Of a stretch of 64,000 bases of DNA, positions 27,300-37,109 are shown piece by piece. How positions within the stretch are numbered: the first letter of the stretch is position 1; every line of letters starts with the position of its first letter. The notes under the pieces are model-generated. The model did no database searches. It was given only the letters and a program-made list of their open reading frames with translations, and was not told where the DNA came from. The translations under genes were made by a program, and so were the position numbers. Source of the DNA: JANMDS01 sp031430575 (lineage in GTDB: Bacteria; Pseudomonadota; Gammaproteobacteria; Burkholderiales; Casimicrobiaceae); the NCBI GenBank assembly GCA_031430575.1, contig JANPBT010000044.1:1-64000 (forward strand), read 5' to 3'.

Positions 27300-29498
27300 A
27301 TGGCTTCCCGTCTAAGACTTATCGCCCGTTTGCAGCGAATTTCGTTGCGTGCAAAGCTCACGCTCTGTTTTGCGGGGCTCACTGTGGCAGTCTTTGCCGC
27401 GGTCTTGGCCGCAGCGTTGCACGGCGCAAACGCTTCAAATAACGCGTTTTCAAAACAGCTCGTAACACACATTACCGCGCAGACGTCCGCGGCAACGACT
27501 GAATATACCCACGAGGCAAGCATCGTCGCTGGCGCAGTCATTGCTTCGCTCAATGCCAACCCACGACTCGCAACAGACGCCAAAGCGCTCGAGCGCTATC
27601 TAGTCGAAGCCACCGATGTCTCGCAGCTTGCCCGCTACATTTATGTCGCCGACGACTCCGGCCAGTTTGTCGGCGTCGAGCGTGCAGTCGGCGCGCAAGA
27701 AGAATTATTTGCGCGCATTCGACCCGCTTCCGAAACAGTGATGCGGGAATACAAGTTGACTAACGAAGGAGCGCGTCTGCCACAACCGCCCACAAAATCG
27801 TTCGCCTACGACCCGAGGTTGCGCCCGTGGTACCTCCGCGTTAAAGCAGAAGGCAAGCCGATTTGGACTGAACCCTACAAATCTGCATCGCGCGGTCACT
27901 TGGTCGTAACGTATGCAAAACCGCTGTTTTCGCTCGACGGTAAAGTGGTGGGTGCGGTTGGCATTGATTTTTCACTGGCACGACTTGCGCAATTTTATAA
28001 ATCGCTGAAACCTTCCGAAAATGGGGTCGCGTATTTGTTCACCCCAACGGGCGCGCTTCTCGCCCAGTCTGACGATACGGTGCTCTCCGAGCCCGAAATT
28101 GGCGCGCTTTGGGCGATGGCAGGAGGTGCTGTCGGCGCGCCGCTGTTGGAGGTGCCTTCGATGAGCGCAGCTGATCGGATATCAACAGCGCTCGTGCCGT
28201 TTGGTGAGCGCTCCGCAACGGTTGTCGTGCGCACCCCACAGCGGGATCTCCTCGCTGGCACGCTGCCATTCCTATTGCGTGCATTGGCGCTCTCGGTGAT
28301 TGCCACTGCCGCAGCAATTTTTCTTGGCACATTAGTTTTACGCTCGGTGATCCGGGATTTATCGACGTTGAGCAAATCAGCGCGTGATGTCGCGCGCGGG
28401 ATGACGATGACGCGCTTGCCGACGGAACGTCAAGACGAGTTGGGTGATCTTGCCCGCTCCTTCCAGCATATGCGCACCCAAGTTTTTCGTGAACTGACTG
28501 ACTCGCGCTCGATGCTTGCCCATAGCGACCTGATTACTGAATTTCAGCGGCACGCGATTACTGAAAAAGATACCGCGCTGCGGGCGGCGCGCTTGCACTC
28601 GGCCCGGCTGGCGGCCGCAGTCGAATCGGCGCATGAACCCATTGCGATTTTAAGTAGCGCACAAATCCTGACCTATGTAAATTCTGCGTTCGTAGCGCTC
28701 GTCGGTCGGCCTGCGCAATCGCTAATTGGTGCGCCGATTGCCGTGCTTGCGACTTCACCTGAAGATCTACTCGATTTTGAGGAGCTTCTTGCGCGCGCCA
28801 TTTCGCAGCGCGAAGTCGTGCGTAAGACGCTGCATGTGCGGGTTTCTGGTAAGCGAGTAATGTATTTTGATGTTGTGCTTTCGCCAATCATTACGGATGA
28901 GGTCGTGCGGGAGGTCACGCTGATTTGTCGCGATGTGACAGGCGTTGTCGCCGATCAAAACGCGCTTTCGCGTGCCGCCCGCATCGATCCAGCGACCAAG
29001 CTTTGGCGGCGTGAAGCTGCGCTTGAGCAGCTGGCAGAGCTTATTCAGTTGCAGCCATTGCAGCCGATCTCAGTGCTCTTTATCGACTTAGATGGATTTA
29101 AGGCAGTTAACGATCAGCATGGTCACTCGATGGGCGACCGTGCGCTGCGTTTTGTCGCCCAGTTAATTCGTGAGCACACCCGAGAGCGTGATATTGCCTG
29201 CCGATTCGGGGGCGATGAATTTATGATTGCGACCGTTGGCGAAAATAGTAGCGATGTCGCTTTAGCGATTGCTGAGCGGTTGATTCCCGGGATTGCAGCG
29301 GTGTCGATTACGCTCGGAATCAACAACCCCATTACTGCCTCAATCGGATTGGCGTCGTTCCCCGCCGATGCCAGCACGCTGGATGGTGTTGTGCGCAATG
29401 CCGATCAAGCGATGTATCGCGCAAAGGATGCCGGTGGCAATCGCTGTATCGCTTGGGCAAATACAAAATATAAAACGTCGCTGCGCGTTGCGGATTAA
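27300..29498 (+). CDS. Membrane diguanylate cyclase with Cache sensor and PAS domain
   Basis: The 732-residue protein has a first membrane helix (about 20-42) and a periplasmic dCache-type sensor with DPRLRPWYLRV, W-x-EPY and VVGAVGIDFSL, the classic Cache signatures. A second helix (about 320-345), HAMP, a PAS domain (about 440-555) and a C-terminal GGDEF domain follow, with LFIDLDGFKAVND, the I-site RERD and GGDEF intact. It should make c-di-GMP in response to a small periplasmic ligand. It lies 61 bases after the first cyclase; the two probably form a tandem unit of different sensor input and similar output. Confidence 0.92.
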   Translation: MASRLRLIARLQRISLRAKLTLCFAGLTVAVFAAVLAAALHGANASNNAFSKQLVTHITAQTSAATTEYTHEASIVAGAVIASLNANPRLATDAKALERYLVEATDVSQLARYIYVADDSGQFVGVERAVGAQEELFARIRPASETVMREYKLTNEGARLPQPPTKSFAYDPRLRPWYLRVKAEGKPIWTEPYKSASRGHLVVTYAKPLFSLDGKVVGAVGIDFSLARLAQFYKSLKPSENGVAYLFTPTGALLAQSDDTVLSEPEIGALWAMAGGAVGAPLLEVPSMSAADRISTALVPFGERSATVVVRTPQRDLLAGTLPFLLRALALSVIATAAAIFLGTLVLRSVIRDLSTLSKSARDVARGMTMTRLPTERQDELGDLARSFQHMRTQVFRELTDSRSMLAHSDLITEFQRHAITEKDTALRAARLHSARLAAAVESAHEPIAILSSAQILTYVNSAFVALVGRPAQSLIGAPIAVLATSPEDLLDFEELLARAISQREVVRKTLHVRVSGKRVMYFDVVLSPIITDEVVREVTLICRDVTGVVADQNALSRAARIDPATKLWRREAALEQLAELIQLQPLQPISVLFIDLDGFKAVNDQHGHSMGDRALRFVAQLIREHTRERDIACRFGGDEFMIATVGENSSDVALAIAERLIPGIAAVSITLGINNPITASIGLASFPADASTLDGVVRNADQAMYRAKDAGGNRCIAWANTKYKTSLRVAD

Positions 29499-29597
29499 GA
29501 TTGGTTTTTTGTTTTGAATTGACGCAAGTTGAGGTCGTAAAGGCTGGTCGTTCTTGCGCCAACTGCCAGCGCAGTTAGGCCGCTGGTTTTAGAAAGA

Positions 29598-30044
29598 TTA
29601 CGCAAAAGGCTGCGCTAGAGGCATATTCTGCGCCGCAGGTATGACCCCTTTCCATCCGCGCGCGCGATGCTCGGCGACCACGTTGGTGTAGATGCCGCCG
29701 CGCACCCACCAGCGCGAGGTCACCCGCATAAAACGTGGGCTGACCGCCGCAACGAAATCATTCAGCATGTCGTTGGTCACTTTCTCATGAAACGCGCCGA
29801 CATCCCGAAACGACCACATATACATTTTCAGGCTCTTGAGCTCAAGACATGATTTATCAGCGATGTATTCAATCGTAAAGTGCGCGAAATCTGGCTGGCC
29901 CGTCAGCGGGCAATGGCAGGTAAATTCTGGCATCTGCATGTGAATCAGGTAGTCGCGTTTTGTCTCCGGGTTTGGAAATGCCTGCAAGAGGCGCGACGGT
30001 GCACTGGGTTTGCTGGGTTTGCGCTGCGAAATCTTTGTGGCCAT
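29598..30044 (-). CDS. queF: 7-cyano-7-deazaguanine reductase QueF
   Basis: QueF reduces preQ0 to preQ1 with NADPH in queuosine biosynthesis. The 148-residue protein is the short, unimodular form (tunnelling fold). The catalytic Cys is in FTCHCPLTGQPDFA, the QueF motif is in LELKSLKMYMWSFRD, and the later WWVRGGIYTNV segment completes the active site. The family normally ends soon after the RGW segment; here a dispersed-motif copy supplies IPAAQ and a tail of nine further residues. It is divergent from smc. Confidence 0.93.
   Translation of the reverse strand: MATKISQRKPSKPSAPSRLLQAFPNPETKRDYLIHMQMPEFTCHCPLTGQPDFAHFTIEYIADKSCLELKSLKMYMWSFRDVGAFHEKVTNDMLNDFVAAVSPRFMRVTSRWWVRGGIYTNVVAEHRARGWKGVIPAAQNMPLAQPFA
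29625..29642 (-). repeat. Dispersed motif copy in the 3' end of queF
   Basis: Exact core with TTCTG flank; it encodes IPAAQ in the QueF C-terminal tail (queF reads leftward). Confidence 0.9.
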
Positions 30045-30175
30045 AAGTGGATAAGTGATTGATTTTGTTGAATTTGGAGATGTTGCGCAACGCGTGTGAC
30101 CCTGCGCTGGTTGCTATACTCTTAGTTTAGTCCCTTGAAACGGGCGTTGCTCGCCCTGACCGAACGGAATGTTGC

Positions 30176-30194
30176 ATACCTGCGGCGCAGATTT
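30176..30194 (+). repeat. Dispersed motif copy upstream of smc
   Basis: Full consensus, intergenic between divergent queF and smc, 31 bases before the smc GTG. Confidence 0.92.
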
Positions 30195-30225
30195 GTGCCC
30201 AAAACCATAAGAATTTGTATAAAAC

Positions 30226-33200
30226 GTGCGCCTGAATTCGATCAAACTTGCTGGTTTTAAATCTTTTGTAGACCCTACCGTCATCCGCACTCCGGGTCAG
30301 CTCGTCGGCATCGTGGGGCCCAATGGTTGCGGCAAATCCAACGTGATGGACGCCGTGCGTTGGGTGCTCGGAGAGTCGCGCGCCTCTGAGTTGCGTGGTG
30401 ACTCCATGCAAGACGTTATTTTTAACGGCGCAGGCGATCGCAAGCCGGTGAGTCGCGCCAGCGTTGAGCTCGTTTTTGATAACTCGCTCGGGCGCATTGG
30501 CGGCATCTGGGCGCAATACGACGAGCTCTCAATCAAGCGCGTGCTCACGCGCGAGGGCGATGCCAGCTACTACATCAATAATCAGCAGGTGCGCCGTCGC
30601 GATATTCACGACGTCTTTCTTGGCACTGGCTTAGGCCCGCGCGCCTACGCGATTATCGGCCAAGGCATGATCTCGCGCATCATCGAAGCCAAGCCTGAAG
30701 AGCTGCGGGTTTTCTTGGAAGAAGCCGCGGGCGTCTCTAAATATAAAGAGCGGCGCAAAGAGACTGAAAGTCGTTTGGGCGATGCCCGTGAAAATATGGT
30801 GCGCGTTGACGATATTCGGCGCGAACTGACCATCCAAACTGAAAAACTAGGCGGCCAGGCGAAAGTCGCCGGCCACTATAAGCAGCTCGATGGGCAGCGT
30901 ACGCAAACCCGCGCCTTGCTCTACGCCGTGCGCCGCAATGATGCCCAGAAGCAATTAGTCACAGCGACGACTGAGCTCGCGAGCTTTGCCACCGAAATCG
31001 AAGCTGGGCAATCAACCCTGCGCGCGCTCGATACCGAAATCGAGCAATTGCGGCAAGCGCAATACACCCAAAGCGATGCCCTGCAAAATGCGCAGGCAGC
31101 GTTTTATTCTGCTAACGCCGATGTCTCCAAAAGCGAGCAGCAGCTCGCTTTTGAGCGCCAGCGCATGCAGCGCGTACGCGATGATCTCACCGTTGCGGCG
31201 CAAAGGCTTGTTGACCTTGAGCAGCAAAAAGCAATCGTCGCCAGCGAGTTAGTCTCCACAACCGAGCAGCTCGCCGAGCGCGAAGCCCTCACCGCCGAGA
31301 CGCAAGAGCGTTTGGGCGATACGGAGCAAAGCGTGCCAACGGCAGAAGCCGCGGCGCGACAAACCCAAATTACGGTTTCTGAGCAACAAAGCCAACTCGC
31401 GCAAGCAGATCAAACGATTCAGGTCGCCGCTGCCAATAAAGCCGCTATTGAGCGCACGGTCGCCCGATTAGATGAGCGGGCGAAGCGCCTCGCCGAAGAG
31501 CGGGCGCGGCTCAAAGGCCCCGATGCTCAGCTTAAAACCGATCTTGAAGATGCCCTCGAAGCCGAGCGCGACGACGCCCAGTCAGCGCAGGCCGAGCTCG
31601 AGCAATTGGAAGCTGACGATACTGATTTTGAGACCAAGATCGCCGCCGCCCGCGCCCATGCTCAGCGTGCCCAATCTGCGCTCTCAGAATTGCGCGCGAA
31701 ATCGGGTGCACTCGCCAATTTGCAAAGCAAGCTTGCGGTATCCACCAACCAAAGCGCTCTCGCGCAATGGCTCACGGGGCATGGCCTAAAAGAAGCTCAT
31801 CGGCTTTGGCAGCATATTGAAGTCGAAGCAGGTTGGGAAGATGCGATCGAATCGGTTCTTCGCGAGCGGCTCAATTCCGTGCCCGCCGCGCAGCTCGATG
31901 CGCTCGCAAAACACGGAGAGCCGCCTTCAAAATTAGCGGTATTTTCCAATCAATCTGCGCCGCAGGTCGCATCCGCATTAGCCGATGGATTGCGCAGCAA
32001 AGTCAGCGTTAAAGATCCTGTCGTTAACGCGGCACTCGCCGATTGGCTTTATGGCGTCGGCTGTGCCGACGCTTTAGAGAGCGCATTAAGCCAACGCGCC
32101 CAGCTGCGACCGGGCCACTGTGTCGTTACAAAATCCGGTCATCTCGTCACCCCGCACTCGGTAACGTATTTCAAGCCCGAGTCAGAAGTGCATGGCGCTT
32201 TGGCGCGCCAGCGCGAGCTGGAATCGCTGCAGATTTTGCTCGTGGCCGCTGAGCCTCAGGCCAAGCTTGCTCTCACCGACGTCGAAGAAATCGAGCGCAA
32301 GAAGCGCGACCACACGCAACGGCTGCAGCAAGGCCGCGCCGCAATGGGCACGCGTCAGCGTCGCATTTACGATCTTGAGCTTGAGCTCATGCAGTTGACG
32401 CAGCAAATCGACAACGCATCGAAGCGTGACAGTCAAATTGCGCAGGAATTAGCCGAGCTCGCGCAGCAGTCTCAAACCGAGACCGCGAGCGTGCAAAAAA
32501 TCGTGCGTGAGACTGAAGCGCTCAATGCCCAGCGCGATACCATCGTGCAAGAGCGCGAAGTCGCCCGCGGCGCGCGCAACGAAGCAGAAGTGGCGCTGAC
32601 CAAGGTGCGCGAAGCGCTGCGTGATGCTGAGCGCATAGCCCGCGAATCTCAATACCAATTGCGCGCAACCCAAGATCGCTTAAATGAGATGAAGCGGCGC
32701 GAATCTCAGCTTTCTCAAAATCGCAATGAAAGCGGTGCATTGCAAGCGCGGCTTACCGCGGAGCTGGGCACGATCTTGCTCGTGCCTATCGAAAATGCCT
32801 TGCAAGGTTTACTCGATTCCCGCAAATCACACGAACTCTCGCTCACTCAAGCGCGTGAGACGCATGAAGCCTCAGCGCAGCAATTGCGGGCGAAAGAAGA
32901 AGCCAAAGTGACTGCTGAGCGTACGGTCGAGCCGTTGCGTCAAAAGCAGCAAGATCGGCAATTGAAAGAGCAAGCCGCGCGTCTCAATGTTGAGCAAATG
33001 GAAGCCCAACTCGCGGAGCTTACTTACGACGCGGAGTGGCTTGTGCAGGCGATTGAAACCGCGCCACGCGGTAATGCATTACAGCAAAAACTAGAAGGCT
33101 TGAATAAAGAAATCGATGCCTTGGGCCCTGTTAATCTAGCTGCATTAGATGAGCTTACCGAAGCTTCCGCGCGCAAAGAATATCTCGATAGCCAAGCCGA

Positions 33201-33732
33201 AGACCTTGAAGAAGCGGTAGAAACTCTCGATGATGCGATCCGGCGCATTGATCGCGAAACGCGCGGGCTGCTGCAAGATACCTTCGATAAAGTCAACGCC
33301 AACTTTGCAAAATTATTCCCCACGCTTTTTGGTGGTGGCAATGCCCGCCTAAATTTAACCGGAGACGAGATTTTGGAATCGGGCGTGCAAGTTATGGCGC
33401 AACCCCCGGGCAAGCGCAATTCGTCCATCCAATTGCTCTCTGGTGGCGAAAAAGCGCTCACCGCCACCGCGCTTGTTTTTGCATTGTTCCAGTTAAATCC
33501 TGCCCCGTTTTGCTTGCTCGACGAGGTCGATGCGCCGCTTGACGATGCCAATACTGAGCGTTTTTGTCGGCTCGTGCGCGAAATGGCAAACAATACGCAA
33601 TTCTTGTTTATTAGTCACAATAAACTTGCGATGGAAATGGCCGAACAACTTATAGGAATCACGATGCCAGAAGCGGGAGTTTCGAGGATGGTGGCGGTGG
33701 ATATTGCGCAGGCAATGAAGATGGCAGCCTGA
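30226..33732 (+). CDS. smc: Chromosome segregation ATPase SMC
   Basis: SMC dimers condense and organise the chromosome. The 1168-residue protein starts at GTG 30226 with the standard MRLNSIKLAGFKSF. The N-terminal head contains Walker A GPNGCGKSN (about 32-40). Long coiled coils (about 170-495 and 660-1010) flank a hinge (about 500-650). The C-terminal head carries the signature LLSGGEKALTATAL and Walker B FCLLDEVDAPLDD, followed by SHNK. A dispersed motif encodes SAPQV near residue 577, in the hinge. smc-zipA-ligA order is common in betaproteobacteria. Confidence 0.97.
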   Translation: MRLNSIKLAGFKSFVDPTVIRTPGQLVGIVGPNGCGKSNVMDAVRWVLGESRASELRGDSMQDVIFNGAGDRKPVSRASVELVFDNSLGRIGGIWAQYDELSIKRVLTREGDASYYINNQQVRRRDIHDVFLGTGLGPRAYAIIGQGMISRIIEAKPEELRVFLEEAAGVSKYKERRKETESRLGDARENMVRVDDIRRELTIQTEKLGGQAKVAGHYKQLDGQRTQTRALLYAVRRNDAQKQLVTATTELASFATEIEAGQSTLRALDTEIEQLRQAQYTQSDALQNAQAAFYSANADVSKSEQQLAFERQRMQRVRDDLTVAAQRLVDLEQQKAIVASELVSTTEQLAEREALTAETQERLGDTEQSVPTAEAAARQTQITVSEQQSQLAQADQTIQVAAANKAAIERTVARLDERAKRLAEERARLKGPDAQLKTDLEDALEAERDDAQSAQAELEQLEADDTDFETKIAAARAHAQRAQSALSELRAKSGALANLQSKLAVSTNQSALAQWLTGHGLKEAHRLWQHIEVEAGWEDAIESVLRERLNSVPAAQLDALAKHGEPPSKLAVFSNQSAPQVASALADGLRSKVSVKDPVVNAALADWLYGVGCADALESALSQRAQLRPGHCVVTKSGHLVTPHSVTYFKPESEVHGALARQRELESLQILLVAAEPQAKLALTDVEEIERKKRDHTQRLQQGRAAMGTRQRRIYDLELELMQLTQQIDNASKRDSQIAQELAELAQQSQTETASVQKIVRETEALNAQRDTIVQEREVARGARNEAEVALTKVREALRDAERIARESQYQLRATQDRLNEMKRRESQLSQNRNESGALQARLTAELGTILLVPIENALQGLLDSRKSHELSLTQARETHEASAQQLRAKEEAKVTAERTVEPLRQKQQDRQLKEQAARLNVEQMEAQLAELTYDAEWLVQAIETAPRGNALQQKLEGLNKEIDALGPVNLAALDELTEASARKEYLDSQAEDLEEAVETLDDAIRRIDRETRGLLQDTFDKVNANFAKLFPTLFGGGNARLNLTGDEILESGVQVMAQPPGKRNSSIQLLSGGEKALTATALVFALFQLNPAPFCLLDEVDAPLDDANTERFCRLVREMANNTQFLFISHNKLAMEMAEQLIGITMPEAGVSRMVAVDIAQAMKMAA
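31952..31967 (-). repeat. Dispersed motif copy in smc
   Basis: Exact core (GGTCG flank); the coding strand reads SAPQV within the hinge. Confidence 0.88.
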
Positions 33733-33735
33733 TTG

Positions 33736-35046
33736 ATGGACAGCCTACTGAAGTCGCTTTTAGCGCTTGATCCGTTAATTCTTGGCGTTGGCGGTCTCGG
33801 CATCGCGTTAGTATTGGGGGTGCTCGTGGTCAATATTGTGCAGCTGCGCCGTGCGGGTCGTGCTTCTGCTTCTGCCTCTTCCTCTGCTACTGAGGCGCCA
33901 GCGGCCGAGGCCTTTGATTTGCGAGAAGCGCGACGCGACCCGACGATGGGTCAAAGTGCGCCCGTCTCAAGCTATCAGCACCATGAAGTGGTTGATACCC
34001 GCGATTGGGATGTTCCCGAGCAACCCGTCGCGCCGCATCAAGCCGCGAGCGCGCCGACTGTGGCGCGCATCGAAGCGCTGCAACCGATTGAATCTGCGCC
34101 GCGGGTATCAACGCCAGTCGCAGACCAAAGCCCGATTGATATTTCCCTTGACGCGGTTGATCAAAAGGCAGCTGATCTTGCCGCCGTGCCGCTCGGTCCA
34201 CGTGAGCCCACTGCGCCGATTGATGGCCGTGTTCATAGCATCGTCAAACTACGATTTGGTACCGCGCTTGATGCTGAGCGCACCAAGCTCATGATTGAAG
34301 ATATTGGCGCCCGCTTTCCAAAAGGTCACGCTTGGGTGTGGGCAGCAAGTGCCGCCGCCTGGACAGGGATCAAGCACATAACGACTTCATCGATCCCCAG
34401 CGCAGACGCAATCGCATTCTCCATGCCGTTAGCCACACGCAGTGGCGCAGTCACTGAAAGCGCGTTACGTGATTGGATGGCGGCCATCGCCGAGTCTGGG
34501 GTGACGTATGGTGCTGAAGTGGTCTTTGCGCCGATCCACGAAGATGCGAAGCGCGCCGTCGAGCTCGATCAATTTTGTGGCAATCTTGATTTGCTCGCTG
34601 GAGTCTGCTTAATGCGCGCAGACCGCTCCGCCATTCCAGGCACTCGATTGCGCGGCACGTTGGAAGCAGAGGGTTTTCACCTTACCGAACGCGGTGAATT
34701 TGCGATGATGGCCGATGATGGCGCACATGTGCTCTACGAAGTGCGCAGCATTCATGGGCAAGCAATGAGCGCGGAATCTCTGCGTCATGATGGCGTACAT
34801 GGCGTTACGTTGTCGTTAGATGTGATGCGCGTGCCCAATCCCGTGCAGCAATTTGATCTCATGCGCGGTCTTATCAAGCGACTCGCAACGCGCTTGGAAG
34901 CGACGGTAGTTGATGACCGTGGCCACGCGTTGACCGATGCCCTTTTCACTCAAATTCGAGGTGAACTCGAAAAACGGGTGACCGCAGCACGCACGGCTGG
35001 GATCGAGCCCGGAAGCCCGCTTGCCCGCACGCTCTTTGCGGAGTAA
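33736..35046 (+). CDS. zipA: Cell division protein ZipA
   Basis: The 436-residue protein starts 3 bases after smc. An N-terminal membrane helix (about 14-37) is followed by a basic patch, a low-complexity Ala/Ser/Pro linker (about 40-150) and a C-terminal ZipA/FtsZ-binding domain (about 165-410) with the DLMRGLIKRLA-type helix. The C-terminal domain is much longer than in E. coli ZipA, as is usual in betaproteobacteria. It tethers FtsZ to the inner membrane. A one-base variant of the dispersed motif sits in the linker (SAPRV). Its stop overlaps ligA by one base (TAATG). Confidence 0.85.
   Translation: MDSLLKSLLALDPLILGVGGLGIALVLGVLVVNIVQLRRAGRASASASSSATEAPAAEAFDLREARRDPTMGQSAPVSSYQHHEVVDTRDWDVPEQPVAPHQAASAPTVARIEALQPIESAPRVSTPVADQSPIDISLDAVDQKAADLAAVPLGPREPTAPIDGRVHSIVKLRFGTALDAERTKLMIEDIGARFPKGHAWVWAASAAAWTGIKHITTSSIPSADAIAFSMPLATRSGAVTESALRDWMAAIAESGVTYGAEVVFAPIHEDAKRAVELDQFCGNLDLLAGVCLMRADRSAIPGTRLRGTLEAEGFHLTERGEFAMMADDGAHVLYEVRSIHGQAMSAESLRHDGVHGVTLSLDVMRVPNPVQQFDLMRGLIKRLATRLEATVVDDRGHALTDALFTQIRGELEKRVTAARTAGIEPGSPLARTLFAE
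34091..34107 (-). repeat. Variant dispersed motif in zipA
   Basis: One core change (GCGGGTAT for GCAGGTAT); it encodes SAPRV in the disordered linker. Confidence 0.75.
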
Positions 35047-37109
35047 TGGGTAACGCGCACCTGCCTGAGCACGCGCGCGCACTTATCTTGCGGGCGCAGA
35101 TCGAAGCGCATGATCACGCCTACTACGTGGGCAACGCACCGACTATTTCGGATGCCGCTTACGATGCCCTCTTTCGCGAGTTGCGCGCACTTGAAGCGAA
35201 CCATCCAGCGTTACTAACGCCTGATTCCCCCACGCAACAGGTCGCCGGAAAGGCGCTTGCCCAATTCACTGCAGTGCGCCATGCGCTGCCAATGCTGTCG
35301 ATCAATACCGAGACCGACACCACGGCGCAAGGTGCTACGCAGTTTGATGCGCGAGTGCGCAAAGCGCTTGGGCTGAGTGATTCTGCGCCGCAGGTAGACT
35401 ATATCGCCGAGTTGAAATTTGATGGCTTGGCCATGAGCTTGCGCTATGAAAACGGACGGCTTGTGCAAGCGGCGACCCGTGGTGACGGCGAGACCGGCGA
35501 AGACGTGACCCACAACATTCGCACCATTCAGCAAATTCCGTTGCGATTGCGCCTCAAAACGGGTGAATCTGCGCCGCAGGTATTAGAAGTGCGGGGCGAA
35601 ATTTATATTGCACTCAAAGATTTTGCAGCGCTTAACGCCCAACAAGCCGCACAGGGCGATGCGCTTTACGTCAACCCACGAAATACTGCCGCTGGCGCCG
35701 TGCGCCAACTCGATCCTGCAATCGCAGCGACGCGGAGACTTCGCTTTTTTGCGTATGGGCTTGGCGAAATCGAGGGCTGGAAAGTGCCCGACACACATAG
35801 TGCGACGCTCGATGCGCTGCAAGCATTTGGGTTACCCGTCAATGACCAGCGCCGGGCGTGCGCCGGCGCGCAGTCTTTAGCGCAATTTCATACTGACACC
35901 AGTGCAATACGCGCTAAGCTGTCGTTTGAAATTGATGGTGTGGTCTATAAAGTGGATTCACGCGCGCAACAGGCGCAGCTTGGATTCGTCTCGCGCGAGC
36001 CGCGCTGGGCGGTGGCTCATAAATTTCCTGCTGAAGAAGCGATATCCGTTGTTGAGTCAATTGATGTGCAAGTCGGGCGCACCGGCGCGATCACACCTGT
36101 TGCCCGGTTACGCCCGGTTTTTGTAGGCGGGGTTACGGTCACCAATGCGACCCTGCACAACGAAGACGAAGCCCGCCGCAAAGACGTGCGCGAAGGCGAT
36201 ACCGTGATCGTGCGTCGTGCCGGTGATGTCATCCCAGAAGTTGTGCGTAGTCTTCCCGATATGCGTCCGGTTGATATTGACGGCATTGCGCTTCATCCGA
36301 GGTATTGCCTGCCCACGGTCTGCCCGGAGTGCGGCTCAGCGGTCGTGCGGGCGGCTGATGAAGTCATTGCCAGATGCGTCGGGGGGCTGGCGTGCCCGGC
36401 GCAAACGCGGCAGGCAATTTTGCATTTTGCAGCGCGTCGAGCGATGGATATCGAGGGCATGGGCGATAAAGTCGTCGAGCAATTAGTTGCTGAGAAAATC
36501 GTAAATTCCCCCGCAGATTTATATGCCTTGGGCGTAACCGCGTTGGCCAGGTTGGCGCGTATGGCAGAAAAAAGCGCGACCAATCTCTATGCTGCAATTG
36601 AGGCGAGCAAACACACAACGCTTGCCAGATTTATTTTCGCGCTGGGGATCCGCCATGTTGGGGAGACGACGGCAAAAGATCTCGCGCGGCATTTTGGCGC
36701 GATCGAAGCGGTGATGGATGCCGACGAGCCTGCGCTACTGCAAGTCAATGATGTCGGGCCCGTGGTGGCCGCGAGCGTGCGTAGCTTTTTTTCGCAGGCG
36801 CACAATCGGGAAGTCGTCGCGCGCTTGATCGCGCGCGGCGTTCACTGGGATGCTCCAGTGCCCATACCTGCGGCGCAGAATATCGGCGTTTCGGGCAAAA
36901 CGTTTGTACTGACCGGCACGCTGCCGACGCTATCTCGTGACGATGCGCAGGCCATGATTGAAGCGGCGGGCGGTAAATGCGCAGGCAGCGTCTCCAAAAA
37001 AACTGATTTTGTGTTGGCCGGCGAAGATGCGGGTAGCAAATTGACTAAAGCCCAAGCATTAGGCGTAAAAATCATTGATGAGTCAGAATTTAAAGCGATG
37101 CTGCAATGA
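35046..37109 (+). CDS. ligA: NAD-dependent DNA ligase LigA
   Basis: LigA seals nicks in DNA during replication and repair. The 687-residue protein has domain Ia with HDHAYYVG-type NAD binding, the adenylation motif ELKFDGLA (catalytic Lys at about 123), the oligomer-binding fold, a four-Cys zinc finger (CPECG with a later ARCVGGLACPAQ), helix-hairpin-helix repeats, and a C-terminal BRCT domain (about 612-687). Three dispersed-motif copies lie inside: SAPQV just before the catalytic lysine, SAPQV before VRGE, and IPAAQ in the linker before BRCT. It overlaps galU by ATGA. Confidence 0.97.
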   Translation: MGNAHLPEHARALILRAQIEAHDHAYYVGNAPTISDAAYDALFRELRALEANHPALLTPDSPTQQVAGKALAQFTAVRHALPMLSINTETDTTAQGATQFDARVRKALGLSDSAPQVDYIAELKFDGLAMSLRYENGRLVQAATRGDGETGEDVTHNIRTIQQIPLRLRLKTGESAPQVLEVRGEIYIALKDFAALNAQQAAQGDALYVNPRNTAAGAVRQLDPAIAATRRLRFFAYGLGEIEGWKVPDTHSATLDALQAFGLPVNDQRRACAGAQSLAQFHTDTSAIRAKLSFEIDGVVYKVDSRAQQAQLGFVSREPRWAVAHKFPAEEAISVVESIDVQVGRTGAITPVARLRPVFVGGVTVTNATLHNEDEARRKDVREGDTVIVRRAGDVIPEVVRSLPDMRPVDIDGIALHPRYCLPTVCPECGSAVVRAADEVIARCVGGLACPAQTRQAILHFAARRAMDIEGMGDKVVEQLVAEKIVNSPADLYALGVTALARLARMAEKSATNLYAAIEASKHTTLARFIFALGIRHVGETTAKDLARHFGAIEAVMDADEPALLQVNDVGPVVAASVRSFFSQAHNREVVARLIARGVHWDAPVPIPAAQNIGVSGKTFVLTGTLPTLSRDDAQAMIEAAGGKCAGSVSKKTDFVLAGEDAGSKLTKAQALGVKIIDESEFKAMLQ
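35380..35396 (-). repeat. Dispersed motif copy in ligA (1)
   Basis: Exact core; reads SAPQV six residues before the ELKFDG motif. Confidence 0.88.
35566..35584 (-). repeat. Dispersed motif copy in ligA (2)
   Basis: Full consensus; reads SAPQV before LEVRGE. Confidence 0.92.
36864..36882 (+). repeat. Dispersed motif copy in ligA (3)
   Basis: Exact core; reads IPAAQ in the linker preceding the BRCT domain. Confidence 0.92.

Noticed and set aside
31881..31900. VPAAQ-coding sequence in smc
   Set aside because: The peptide resembles the motif translation, but the codons (GTGCCCGCCGCGCAG) do not match the DNA word.
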